64,000 bases of DNA from Gigaspora margarita (lineage: Eukaryota; Glomeromycota; Glomeromycetes; Diversisporales; Gigasporaceae): positions 170,870 to 234,869 of the forward strand of contig WTPW01000718.1 of the NCBI GenBank assembly GCA_009809945.1, in the 5' to 3' direction. This document shows, piece after piece, positions 22,026-33,648 of the stretch (position 1 is the first letter of the stretch; each line of letters starts with the position of its first letter). The notes under the pieces are model-generated. The model was not told the origin of the DNA. It made no database searches and saw only the letters and a list, made by a program, of their open reading frames with translations. A program made the translations under genes and the position numbers.

Positions 22026-24935
22026 ATGATTAAAATCTTTAATGCTGCTAAATTTAAATTTCATTTAAAATCTGCAAAAAAAGGTGATCCTGCTGGGCAA
22101 AATAACCTTGGAAGGTTTTATAAAAATGGCGTGGGTACCACTAAAAATGAAAAGAAAGCGTTTGAATGGTATTTGAAATCTGCTGAAGGTGGTAATTCAC
22201 GAGGTCAATGTAATCTTGGAATTTGTTATGAAAATGGGATAGGTACTGATAAGGATGAAAAAAGAGCATTTGAATGGTATTTGAAATCTGCTAAAGGTGG
22301 TAATTCCGATGGACAATGTAATGTTGGCCATTGCTATGAAAAAGAAATAGGCATTGATAAGGATGAAAAGGAAGCATTTAAATGGTATTTGAAATCTGCT
22401 AAAAGTGGTAACTCGCAAGGGCAATGTAATGTTGGGTTCTGCTATCAAGATGGCATAGGCATTGCTAAGGATGAAAAGGAAGCATTTAAATGGTATTTGA
22501 AATCTGCTAAAGGTGGTAATTCAAGTGGACAAAATAATATTGGATTCTGTTATCTATATGGTATTGGCATTGCTAAAAACGAAAAGAAATCATTTAAATG
22601 GTATTTGAAATCTGCTAAAAGTGGTGATTCACAAGGACAATGTAATCTTGGATTGTGCTACAGTCATGGTATAGGCATTGCCAAAGATGAAAAAAAAGCA
22701 TTTGAATGGTATTTAAAATCTGCTAAAAATAGTAATTCTTATGGACAATGTAATCTTGGACTCTGCTACAAAAGCGGCATAGGCATTGCTAAGGATGAAA
22801 AGAAAGCATTTGAATGGTATTTGAAGGCCGCTGAAGATGGTAATTCAGAAGGACAATATAGTCTTGCAAGCTGCTACAAAGAGGGAATAGGTACTAGTAA
22901 GGATAATAAGAAATCATTTGAATGGTATCTGAAATCTGCTGAGGGCGGTAATTCCGGCGGACAATGTGGTGTTGGATATTGTTATGACTTTGGTATAGGT
23001 ATTGATAGGGATGAAAAAAAAGCATTTGAATGGTATTTGAAATCTGCTAAAAGTGGTAATCCCGATGGGCAATGTAATCTTGGAATCTGCTATAGACGTG
23101 GCATAGGAACCGCGAAGAATGAAAAGGAAGCATTTAAATGGTATTTGAAATCTGCTGAAGGTGGTAATTCTAGTGGGCAAAATAATCTTGGATTCTGCTA
23201 CAGATATGGTATAGGCACTACTAAAGATGAAAAGAAAGCATTTGAATGGTATTTAAAATCTGCTGAGGGCCTTAATTCCGACGGACAGTGTGGTCTTGGA
23301 TATTGCTATGACAATGGCATAGGCACTAACAAGGACGAAAAGAAAACGTTTGAATGGTATTTAAAATCTGCTAAAGGTTGTAATTCCAATGGTCAATGCA
23401 ATCTTGGTTTCTGCTATAAAGATGGTGCAGGTACTGCAAATGATAGAAAGAAATCTGCCGAAGGTGGTAATTCCAATTCCAGTGGACAAACCAACCTTGG
23501 ATTTTGCTACACACATGGAATAGGCACTACTAAAGACGAAAAGAAAGCATTTGAATGGTATTTAAAAGCAGCTAGAAGTGGAGATTCTAGTGCACAATAT
23601 AATCTTGGACTACTTTACTCTGGCGAGAATGAAAAAATGGCATTTGAATGGTTTTTAAAATCTGCAGAAAGAGGTAATCCTGATGGTCAATTTAGAACTG
23701 GTCTGTGTTATCGGAATGGTATTGGAGTGACACCTAATCGTGAAAAGGCGACTGAATGGATACAAAAAGCTAAAAATAATATAAACCAAAATACGATTCC
23801 TTGTGAAAATCATGATATTATTGGTTTTCTAAAGAAACCACTTCTTGAAAGTAATTTATTAATAGCATGGATTCCATTTAGTGAATTAACGTTCATCAAG
23901 GAAATTGGAAAAGGAGGGTTTGCAACTGTATATTCTGCAGGATGGACACACACAGTTACCACAGTTTTAGGCTATACTCAAACCGATATTGTTGCACTTA
24001 AATTATATCATGGACCAGAAAACAGCTATAAAGAACTCTTAAAAGAGGTAAATGTTTATTATAGCTTGATTACTAACTTTAATTTTCTAGTTTAATAATT
24101 TATATAATTTTTATTTTTAAAGTTAAAAGCATATTCAAATATTGGATCCCAAAGCCCAACATTTTTACAGTATTATGGTGTTTCTAAATATGAAGCCACA
24201 AATAATTATATCTTAATAATGCAATACGCAAAAATGGGATCATTACGTCAGAATCTTAACTCGGTTGCGCGAATGAAATGGGAGAAAAAGTTAGAGTTAT
24301 TAATGTATATCGCATTTGATCTTCATCTGATCCATTCACATAATATTATACATTGTGATTTGCATAGTGGCAATATACTTCAAGATGATTTAAACAATGC
24401 GTATATTAGTGATTTAGGCTTTGCGGTATCAATAAATAAAACATTAGACAAAATATCAAATGGAATTTATGGGACTTTGCCATACTTAGCCCCTGAAGTT
24501 TTACGGGGAAAACCATTTACCAAAGCATCTGATATCTATTCTTTTGGAATGATTATGTGGGAAATTTCTTCAGGAAAGCTGGTATTTGCTGATCATAATT
24601 ATAACGATTTAGGCTTGACTATAAATGTCTGTGAAGGATTAAGGCCAACTATTCTTAAAGGTACAGTATCATGTTATAAAGATCTTTTGAAAAAATGTTG
24701 GCATAATGACCCTGAAAAACGGCCAACTGCTTTAGAAATCTATAATACTATTATAGATTGGAAAAATAATGCTCGAACTTTGTCAGAATTTTTAAAATCA
24801 GATAAAGAAATGGTAGACAATAATATCTCTGATGTTATTATTATTAACGATAATTCTATTTACAATAGTAAATTTATCTATTATACTAATTCACAACAGT
24901 ATAATTCTGATAATAATATTTGCATTACGAATTAA
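22026..24935 (+). CDS. Sel1-like repeat protein fused to a protein kinase
   Basis: Two exons (22026-24047 and 24123-24935) give about 944 residues. Residues 1-600 are sixteen Sel1-like repeats of 36 residues (pattern AFEWYLKSA..GNS.GQCNLG.CY..GIGT.KDEK); Sel1 repeats are scaffolds for protein contacts. Residues about 616-890 are a kinase. It shows the glycine loop GKGGFATV (628-635), VALK lysine (659), HCDLHSGN (Asp753, Asn758), DLG (Asp771), APE (797-799) and SDIYSFG. It lacks the HRD arginine (HCD) and has DLG for DFG, as in many tyrosine-kinase-like enzymes; catalytic residues are kept, so activity is likely. Repeats 14 and 15 have in-frame deletions. The start is the first ATG of the frame. 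This domain pair is typical of large families in Glomeromycotina; substrate and pathway are unknown. Confidence 0.93.
24048..24122 (+). other. Intron of the Sel1-kinase gene (75 bp)
   Basis: It begins GTAAATG after the codon GAG and ends TTTTTAAAG before TTAAAAGC. It contains in-frame stops. Removing it joins KELLKE to LKAYSNIGSQ without a frame change and restores the kinase between the VALK lysine and the catalytic loop. Confidence 0.85.
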
Positions 24936-25085
24936 TCTATTAAATATGAACTAAAGATATTCTTTATTTATATATATATTAAAATTACTGTATATGTTAT
25001 CTTTGTTACGAATAATTGTGATTTATGGTCAGTAAAGTAGTAGTATATGATACAAAAATCGCATTTGATATGTAAAGTTAGACTC

Positions 25086-25318
25086 ATAATATATGTCGTG
25101 AAATTGGATGATGGTGTAATTTGGGGTCTCAATTTGAAAATATAAGCCTTACTAAAATCCACCTATACTCTCTTATTAATAACTCTTACCCTAAATCTTA
25201 ACTCAACCATAAAAAAAAAGCAGACAAAAAAGACCCTAAAAATTTTTAAAAATCGTACATAAAATAGAGCCAAATTTCACCATCATCCGATTTCATGATC
25301 ATCGTGACATATATTATT
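25086..25318. mobile_element. MITE with telomere-like interior, 233 bp
   Basis: ATAATATATGTCGTGAAATT with GGATGATGG at the left is inverted at the right as CCATCATCCGATTTCATGAT and GTGACATATATTAT. The interior shares CCTTACTAAAATCCACCTAT and a CCCTAAATCTTAACTCAACC tract with elements at 6270-8015 and 58735-59145. Confidence 0.75.
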
Positions 25319-26599
25319 CTAACGAAAATGAGATTGTACAAACTGCACGGACTGCTCTAAAAAGATCAAGATTTTTACAGGATCGTACATACACACGTAC
25401 TTCTTATTGAATTCATAGTAAATTAAAATTTTAAATAATGATATATAAATTTGCTTTACAGATTTTTTATCCACACACAATTGTGCTAATTGCTTTTAAC
25501 TTGCAGATTTCAATTTTTGCTCTTTTAAGATTGGCTAATTGAATGAACTTTTACTTCAAGTTCCCTTAAGGCTAGTTCATTCTAACAACCATTCTTGATA
25601 TTCAAGTTTATTATTTGTGAGCTTTTTTTATGTTAGTTTTACTTTGAATCTTCAAAAGGAATAATAACTATTCAGATTTTTTTTTAGTTTTGATCTTTTT
25701 TATTTCTGATATGCTTATTTGAACTTTTTGCTAATACATTAAAAATGTTTAAAAAAAAAGATAGTGGTAAATAAAAAAAATTAAATTATATATTTACAAG
25801 TAAATTACTTTTTACCTCTACATTTATTTGATAAAACATTGTGACTAATAAAGCCTTTGTCCTGTCCATGATTGGGCATATTATATTATTTATAAATATG
25901 AATTGCTGTAAATTTTCTTTATCCAATTTGCACCCTCTACAAAATAAATTAATATAAATAGTTTTATAGATTTTAAAGTAAAATTGAAAACAATAAGATA
26001 AAGTATATTTACTGTAAAATAGTTGTCATTATTTTAAATTCTTGCCCTATTGATTACTTAAAGCATGGGCAGCTTCAGCAATATTTGTATCATTTAGGAG
26101 ACAATTTTCAAATCTCTTTGTCAATTTGTGACAAATAATTTAGTTTTGGTGATAAGTAAAAAAAAGTATTAGAAGTGATAGATTTTGAAGCCAAACAATA
26201 ATATTTTTTTTGTTTAATACTCTATTGTTTGTATATATGTATTTTTATTAATTTTGAAAATATAAATTTAGATTTTATACAGTATTCATATTAAATATTG
26301 ATGCATTAACTAAAGTATTATATAATAAGTAGCTCAAAAATGTACTAATCTAGAACTCAATACAATAAAATTTGAGTACATAATAGAGAATACTAGCCTT
26401 CAACTCAAGGGGTTTTTTTTGAAAGTATAGTAGATGCAATTATTTCAAAAAATGTTTAGTATATAATATAAATAAACCAAAAAGTCAATTGTTAGCTTAT
26501 GTTATTTAAGGGCACTAGCATTTATTAGATAATATAGAGAGTAGTAGTTAAAACAATCTTATTTTTTAGTTTAACTTGATTGGCTAAAATTTATATATA
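25319..26599. other. AT-rich intergenic DNA
   Basis: No supported gene, RNA or inverted repeat was found in this stretch downstream of the kinase gene. Confidence 0.5.
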
Positions 26600-27541
26600 C
26601 AGTGGTCTACCATAATATTGTGGACACTTTTTAAAAATTTATATAGAGCTAAATTTATAAGATATTAAGCTAAAAATAAAAATATAATTTTATTAAATCA
26701 ATATCTTTTAAATAAAAAAAAATTAAAAAATTCTATACAGTACTTTTTAAAATAATTAAAATTATTTAAATTTGTAAATGTTATACAATCACAATAATTA
26801 TAATATTAAAAAATAATTAAAATAATATGTATATAGTAAAAGTTTATTTTTTATTAAGTAACTAAATTTCAAGATTAAGTAAAAATTATTCAACATAACA
26901 AATTATATATAATTACAATTTTATAAAATTTTAAAAATATTAAGTTAGTTATTACTTTAAATATTAGAATCAAATTATTAAATTAAAATTAACAAATAAC
27001 TAAATATAGTAATTTTATTACTATATATAGTAATTTAGTAAATAAATTTTAAAAATTATAAAACTTTCAGAATATATACAATTTGTTATACTAAATAATT
27101 TTATTTAAAAAAAATTGCTAGTTTTCTTCATAAAAAATTAAGTTTATATATTACTATATTTAGGGGTCAGCTAAAACAAAGTGAAATTTGGTTAGGGTTA
27201 GGGTGATCTTTTTTGTTAGAAGGTTATATAGATATCAATAATGTAATTTATACAGTGTATAGATCATATATTAAATTAACTCTGCTTTAGCTAACCCCTA
27301 TATTTAGCAATTTGTGCTACTATAAAAATATATTAAAAATTAGCAAATTGCGAAAATAAAAAAATCAAATATTTACTAAAATCTGATATTTTAAAAAGTA
27401 TTGCATAGAATTTTATAAACTTTTTTTTTATTAAAAGATATAGATTTAATAAATTTATATTTTTATTTTTAGCTTAATATCTTATAAATTTAGCTCTATA
27501 TAAATTTTTTAAAAGTGTCCACAACATTATAGTAGGCCACT
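26600..27541. mobile_element. Tc1/mariner-like non-autonomous element (942 bp)
   Basis: The terminal repeats extend for about 100 bp. The left begins CAGTGGTCTACCATAATATT and GTGGACAC; the right ends GTGTCCACAACATTATAGTA and GGCCACTA. TA dinucleotides flank both sides. CAGTGG-type ends with TA targets fit Tc1/mariner. The interior has no transposase and holds another MITE at 27163-27298. Confidence 0.8.
27163..27298. mobile_element. Small MITE (136 bp) with 8-bp TSD
   Basis: GGGGTCAGCTAAAACAAAGT at the left is inverted as CTCTGCTTTAGCTAACCCC at the right. TATATTTA at 27155-27162 and 27299-27306 is a perfect 8-bp TSD, which fits hAT-type insertion. The interior has GGTTAGGGTTAGGGTG, a telomere-like tract. 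Confidence 0.85.
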
Positions 27542-28630
27542 ATATATATTATCTGGAGTAAGCCTCTATAGTAAATAGATATTAGAGAATAAATGTTACA
27601 GCCCTAATTGCAGGTTTATATCATAAATTAGTTCATATATATAAGCTAGAAGTAGGGTTATATTTAATAGTATTAGGTGCTATATAGGAAGCTATTGACA
27701 CAATGGCACATTTTAAGTATTCTTTATGCACTAAAATAGTAGAGAAATTTTATAAAAAAATTCAAAAAGTGTATGTTTTTAAAATTGAATAACATTTTAT
27801 AAACAATATAAATGATATATTTTTAAGTAAAAATGTTATATACTTGTAAATAAAATAAGCATATATAAATGCTAAACTAATTTTTTTTGTTTAGAAAAAT
27901 TTATTTAATGTTTATAATATTGACTAATATTATGCAATTTATAAGAATTATAAACCTAATACAGTAATGATTTTAGTTGCAAAGCATTTTGCAATTTTTG
28001 TAGAAAAACTGTTAAATATTTATTTGTACCACTTAAATGCAATAATATATTAGTACATAATTTGGCAAAAGATGAGATATGTAGAATTTGCTAGTACTTG
28101 TTTTGCAAGTATAAAGGATTTTGAAATTTCATATTTGGAATTTCAAGGTTAATAAATTATTAAAGAATTTGATCAAATTGAAACTTTAATAGTTTATAGT
28201 TATGCAAATAATATAATTAAATGCAAAAGAGATCAATAAAAGGACTTCAATTGGCCAGATTTAAAAAGCAGAATTAACACTCTGTACAATATTATATTAG
28301 CATTTTAAAAATTATTTTATTATTCAATAAAAAATGCATTACTTAAATAGGCAAGTTGTATTAAATATTGCTAACTAGCCCAGTTAGATTTTTATTCAAA
28401 AGGTATTATATACAAAAAATTGCAGGTCTACAATTTGAATTTTTATAAGAACTTGAAGTATTTATACCAATGCTAGGGCCCTTATATTTATTATTGAATA
28501 GTAAAAAACAGATAATATTAGTGCATTATGCTTTTTTTATACAATTATTTTACTCATGTATAAAAAGCTTGCTAAAAAAACTATGGCTCTAGAGAATGAA
28601 TTTTGTATTAGAACTTGCAAAAAATAGATA
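27542..28630. other. AT-rich intergenic DNA
   Basis: No gene, RNA or strong repeat was found. Confidence 0.5.
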
Positions 28631-29284
28631 TATAGTACAATATAGCATAAACCAATACCCTGCACCAAATTTAAAATAAATACTAAATTCTGATTGGCTA
28701 ATATAATATAATCAATTGTGATTGGTCAAAAATAGTATATGAGTTTCTTTTTTTATATATTAAGGGTAGAGTATACCCTATATCGATTACTTATAAATCA
28801 CTTGTAAATCACATGATTTGATTGGCAAGTTTCACATTGTTACCCACAAAATTTATTTATCACCCGCAAAATTTATTAACTTTATAAGTAAATTTTTAAT
28901 ATACCAACTTAGATAATATAGTTTTTTTTTATATTTTGATAAAACAAGTATTCAAAAACAGGTTTAGTGATATTTTATAATGTTATATTTATTTTTATGC
29001 AGCTCATCTGTAGTGATTGTGTTGTGTAATCTGATTTATATAGTAGAGTCATAATTAGTATTATAAAAATGATCTACATATACTCTACCTTTAAATGCCA
29101 AGTTTTTAATTTTTAGCAAACTTTAAATTAATATAACTTCTTAAAATTAAAATAAAAATATAATTATTTTTCAACAAAATTGTAGGGTTAAAATTTTTTT
29201 AAAACATTTTTTTATTATTAAATTATATCAATTTTTGTAAAATATATATAAAAAGATATTGGTTTATAGTGTTCTGCGCAGTAT
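28631..29284. mobile_element. Non-autonomous element with TATACARTGCAGAA-type ends, copy 2
   Basis: It is collinear with the copy at 4834-5622: ATTCTGATTGGCTAATATAA near the left and AAAGATATTGGTTTATAGTG with TTCTGCGCAGTAT at the right. It is split by a MITE at 28763-29092. Comparison with copy 1 shows the uninterrupted sequence (ATATTAAATACC in copy 1). Confidence 0.65.
28763..29092. mobile_element. MITE with GGGTAGAG ends and TTAA or TAA target site
   Basis: GGGTAGAGTATA at the left is inverted as TATACTCTACC at the right, with TTAA next to both ends. Copy 1 of the host element gives the empty site with a single TTAA, so the TSD is TTAA or TAA. TAA would suit PIF/Harbinger and TTAA piggyBac; the ends do not decide between them. 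Confidence 0.7.
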
Positions 29285-30031
29285 CAAAATTAAAAATAAT
29301 GTTATTAAAACTTTTGGTTTGTATAAAAAAAATTGAATATTGGACTGTAATTGACTTGCTTAATAACTTAATTTCTGTAAAACTTGATATCTATATAATT
29401 CTACTTTGGTTAAATCAGTTTGATAAATATATAAAATTAGTCTTTTATATATGGACTTTCTTTTTGTATTAAAAAAAATAAATTATAATAAACTGCTCTT
29501 CTATTTTGTTAGATTTATTTTACTAGATAGATATAGGATATCCTTTTTAAGAATATTTGTCAAGTTTCAATGAATACTATGTAGAAAATATACATAGCCA
29601 AATCAAAGCAAACATATTTTTTAATGCAACTGCTAACTATGCAATCAAACTTTTATAAATACAATACATACAAGCAAGCACTTAGAGAGGTTTGCATTTA
29701 GAAAAAACCAATTAAATTGCAGTTTTAAAAATTAGATTATTAAATTTATATAACTAACTTAAATTTAAATTTGAATGGCTAAATGTATTTAGAAAGGTAG
29801 TTTTATATATGATATTTTTGAGAAAATATGCATTTGCAGAATATAGAACATGTATTTAGCACTAATAATTTCTTATAGCTAAGACAAAAAAATATACATT
29901 TAGAAAGGTATTGCTTTTATAGAAATTGTATTTATAAAGTCTGCTATATTGTAAAACAGTTATAAGTTATAATAAATATTTTACTTTAAAGGATGCATAT
30001 TGTAAACTTTATAAGTATTTATATAAGATAG
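29285..30031. other. AT-rich intergenic DNA
   Basis: No gene or RNA was found. The ORF at 29269-29472 starts inside the preceding element and has only AT-biased composition. Confidence 0.45.
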
Positions 30032-30954
30032 ATATGTCTAATTTGACGCAGCTAAGTTCTTCGATGAATATCATGTGATATATTAATCAGAATCAGATAA
30101 TTTTGTTAATACTGATTCATTTCATCAAGATGAACTGATAGTACCAAAATCATCTGATTCTGATTATTCAATCATAAGGTATCACTTTTTAAAGTTTCTC
30201 TAAAAACATAGTTCTATTTTGACACAGTGCCTAATTTGATGCACTAAAGGTCTCTAATAATATCTTGTAAACTATTGATCAAAATTACATGAATTTGGTA
30301 CCATTTGATTCATCATGATGAGACAAGTCAAATAATACTAAAATCATGTAATTTTGATTGATAGTTTACAGTCATCACTATTTAACCAAAATTACCTATG
30401 TAAAGCAAATTTTGAAATTAACATAAAATCATAGATAGCTTTTGATGGACTGGTCCATTTTTGATAATTTTATACCAAGATGACTGCCTTGAAGAGATGA
30501 TTCTAACAAGCTCAAAATCATTAATATCCAATTACAGGATCACAAGAATGTTAAGATTTTCTTATCATTTTTGATGAAAATTAGATAGTAAACCTATTAA
30601 AAGTAATACAAAAATCTTAATGATCTTGTGATCCATGATTAGATTTTAATAATTTTGGGCTCATTGGAATTGTCTCTTCGAGATAGTTATTTTGGTAGTA
30701 AAATTATCAAAAATGGACTATTCTATCAAAAACTATCTATGACTTTATGCTAGTTTTCAAAGATTATATATCTGATATATGTAGGTTATTTTGGTTAAAT
30801 AATGATATCTTGTGAACTATTAGTCAGAATCACATGATTTTGGTACCATTCAATTCGTCTCGAAGAGACAAATCAAATGGTACCAAAATCATATGATTCT
30901 GATTAAAAGTTCGTAATATACACCAAATTAGGCACTGTGCCAAATTAGGCATAT
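30032..30954. mobile_element. Foldback element made of several hairpins (about 920 bp)
   Basis: ATATGTCTAATTTG at the left end is inverted at the right as CAAATTAGGCATAT. Inside are stacked dyads. The strongest is at about 30845-30905, where AATCACATGATTTTGGTACC pairs with GGTACCAAAATCATATGATT around GTCTCGAAGAGAC. A second pair is AAATTACATGAATTTGGTAC with TAAAATCATGTAATTTT near 30270-30350. The centre (about 30440-30720) is another inverted pair that includes TCCATTTTTGATAATTTTA. It is non-coding. Confidence 0.75.
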
Positions 30955-31740
30955 TTACTTTACTATTAAAATACTTGACTTTTAATTTAATAAAACAAGC
31001 CTTTTTTTATTATAATATTTTTAAAATATTTTTTAAATTGCAAAAAAAGTATTGCAAAATCTGATATTACTAAACATACTAAAAAAAACTCTTTAGATAT
31101 ATATATTGACTACTCTAGATAAAGATATTTACCAACAAAATATAGTACATCATGTTTATCATACTTAGAATGATACAATTTTTGTAAACTCCTATTTACT
31201 AGTAGTATTTGTATATAGTCATAGATATTATATGATTTTCTATAAGAGAAGGTGCACTTAATATAAAAAATTCTACAAAAAAAGATATTAATAAAAATGT
31301 TAATACATTGCTAAAAAAAAATTGAAAAGAATACAAATTCACTTATAAAAGAAGATTTTAATAAAAATAATAATAAAAGAAGAAAATAGAAAAAATTTTG
31401 AGAAAATAGAAAAAATACATGATATTTTATCTAAGCTAGCAATACAAATAAACCAAATAAAATATTGGTAAGCATATAATTAAAGGGTATCAATAAGCTC
31501 TTTCTACTAAACTTAGTACAATTAAAAAAAACTATATTATAACAATAAATAATAATTTTATTTTAAATTTACTAAAATATTCTTTAATACCAATATTTTT
31601 TTTGTAAAATTTTAGCAAAAGTTATTTATAAAAATTTGTATAAATTAGCTTTAAATTAAAACTAAAATTGCAAAACTTGCTATACTAAATTTAATACAAT
31701 ATTAAAAACATTTAAAAATATAAATTTACTAGAGTATAAA
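30955..31740. other. AT-rich intergenic DNA
   Basis: No gene, RNA or strong repeat was found. Confidence 0.5.
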
Positions 31741-32575
31741 CAGGGTGCTACTAGGACCCCAAAATGTTAGGGTTGGGGGCATGGAAAATTTTTAAGGCAT
31801 GCCCAGAGGGGCATGCCTTTGAGAAGGGCATGTCCCTTTGTGCCCTGGGCATGCCTCCTATAATAAATATGATTGGCTAATTTATATAGATCGATTGACC
31901 AATAAATTAATATTCTAAACTTTATTCTCACTATCTTTTTTGAGCCTTTAGAAAAAATATTTTGCTTTAGTCTGCTATTTATTAATTTCTTGATTTTTTT
32001 TACTAATTATCATAGCAAATTTATTAAGTATTTTAACTAACTATAAAATATATTATTCATTATTGGTTTTGAACATTTCTTTATTATATATTTTATATTA
32101 AAAATGTCTAAAAATATAAATGATGTAAAAAATAAATTTGCTACTACAATATTTTATTTTATATTATAAATATTTCTGATAAAAAATAAATTTTTTTTAG
32201 AAAAACCAAATAGTCATAACTAAGTTTGGGCTATAGTTGTATTATAATTTTTTTTACTATGACTCTAGCATACTTAACTGTCCAATCATATTTCTTTCAA
32301 ATCACATGATAATATCACATGACAGGGGCATGCCTTTTGGTCAAAGGGCATGCCCCTGAGGCATGCCCTTTGCTACCATGCTCCCAACCCTACGAAATAT
32401 ACATAGATAGGTCAGGTTAATTATAAAATTACTAAAAAAGAAATGATCTGCAGAAAAAATCTCAAAAATAAGCAAAAAAATTACTATAAATAGAAAAGAT
32501 CTGCACAAAAAGTTCAAAAATAAGCAATCTCATATCTAATCTATCTATGTATATTTCAGGATTCTGTGCCACTAG
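31741..32575. mobile_element. MITE interrupted by a GGCATGCC-rich element
   Basis: GGGTGCTACTAGGACCCCAA at the left, continued after the insertion by ATATACATAGATAG, is inverted at the right in CTATCTATGTATATTTCAGG and TGTGCCACTAG. A short tandem repeat (AGATCTGCACAAAAAGTTCA-like) lies at 32440-32520. It is non-coding. Confidence 0.65.
31768..32392. mobile_element. hAT-like MITE with clustered GGCATGCC palindromes (625 bp)
   Basis: The ends TAGGGTTGGGGGCATGG and CCATGCTCCCAACCCTA are inverted. CAAAATGT (31760-31767) and CGAAATAT (32393-32400) form an imperfect 8-bp TSD. The host MITE's opposite arm supports this insertion point. Both subterminal regions (31793-31860, 32325-32382) carry repeated GGCATGCC or GGGCATGCCC dyads, the usual layout for transposase-binding repeats in hAT elements (role inferred). 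Confidence 0.75.
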
Positions 32576-32805
32576 TACTTCATATGGAAAAACAAATAAT
32601 TAAAATAATTTTTGACAAAATAATAATAAGAACAACAAATTAATTTGTAATATTAATAATATATTTCTAATTTTATACAGTAATATAATTACTATAAACT
32701 TTTGCTAAAAAAAATTTATAAAAATAATTAATATACCAAATAAAGCTTAAATACAAAATAAAAAGAGATGTGAATAAACACTTATCATAAGTAGTTATAT
32801 TCTTT

Positions 32806-33626
32806 TATTAATTGATAATCCACCTGTCAACTGGAGAGTGACAAAATATGGTATGCTTCCATCTAAAATTCTTTTTCTTATTAAGTTAATAATACATGTC
32901 TACTAATTGAAAGTTTAGCCTAGTAGATGGCAAGATATCGTCAAAAAATGATTGGCTAACTATATAAAATCCCATGACACAGATTGCATATAAAAATTAC
33001 TATAGGCGAAATGTGGCATACTTCTATCTAAAAATTTTTTTCTTACTAAGTTAATGATACATGTCCATTAATTGAAAGTTGTAGTACTTGTTAAAACGCA
33101 TATAACAGTAGTTAGTTCATCCAAATTAGCCTAGTGGATGGTGAGATATTATCAAAAAATGATTAGCTGGCTATATGAAATCTCTATATAAACAATATTT
33201 GTTTATATAGTGATTTTATATAGTCAGCTAATCATTTTTTGATGATATCTCACCATCCACTGGGCAGATTTTGATGTTCTAACTACTGTTATATGCATCT
33301 CAACGAGCTCTGCAACTTTCAATTAATGGACATGTATTATTAACTTAGTAAAAAATTTTTTAGATAGAAGCATGCTATATTTTGTCTATAGTGATTTTTA
33401 TATATAATCTGCATCACAGGATTTTATATAGTCAGCCAAATATTTTTTGATGATATTTCACTATCCACTGGGTCAATTTGGATGGTCTAACCACCATTCG
33501 ATGCATCTCAACAAGCTCTACAACTTCAATTAGTGGACATGTATCATTAACTTAATAAAAAAAATTTTAAATAGAAGTATGCTACATTTCGTCACTCTCC
33601 AGTTGATAGGCAGATTATCAATTAAT
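32806..33626. mobile_element. Large palindrome with doubled arms (about 820 bp)
   Basis: AATTGATAATCCACCTGTCA at the left is inverted as TGATAGGCAGATTATCAATT at the right. Each arm holds two diverged copies of a ~200-bp unit, marked by GATGGTGAGATATTATC or GATGATATCTCACCATCCAC, and by ACATGTCCATTAATTGAAAG or its inverse. The centre is near 33195-33210 (AAACAATATTTGTTTATATA). It is non-coding. Confidence 0.8.
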
Positions 33627-33648
33627 TAATATAAGGGTACTATTATTT

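Noticed and set aside
22197-23180. Minus-strand open frames opposite the Sel1 repeats
   Set aside because: They mirror the 108-bp coding repeat of the kinase gene and have no independent support.
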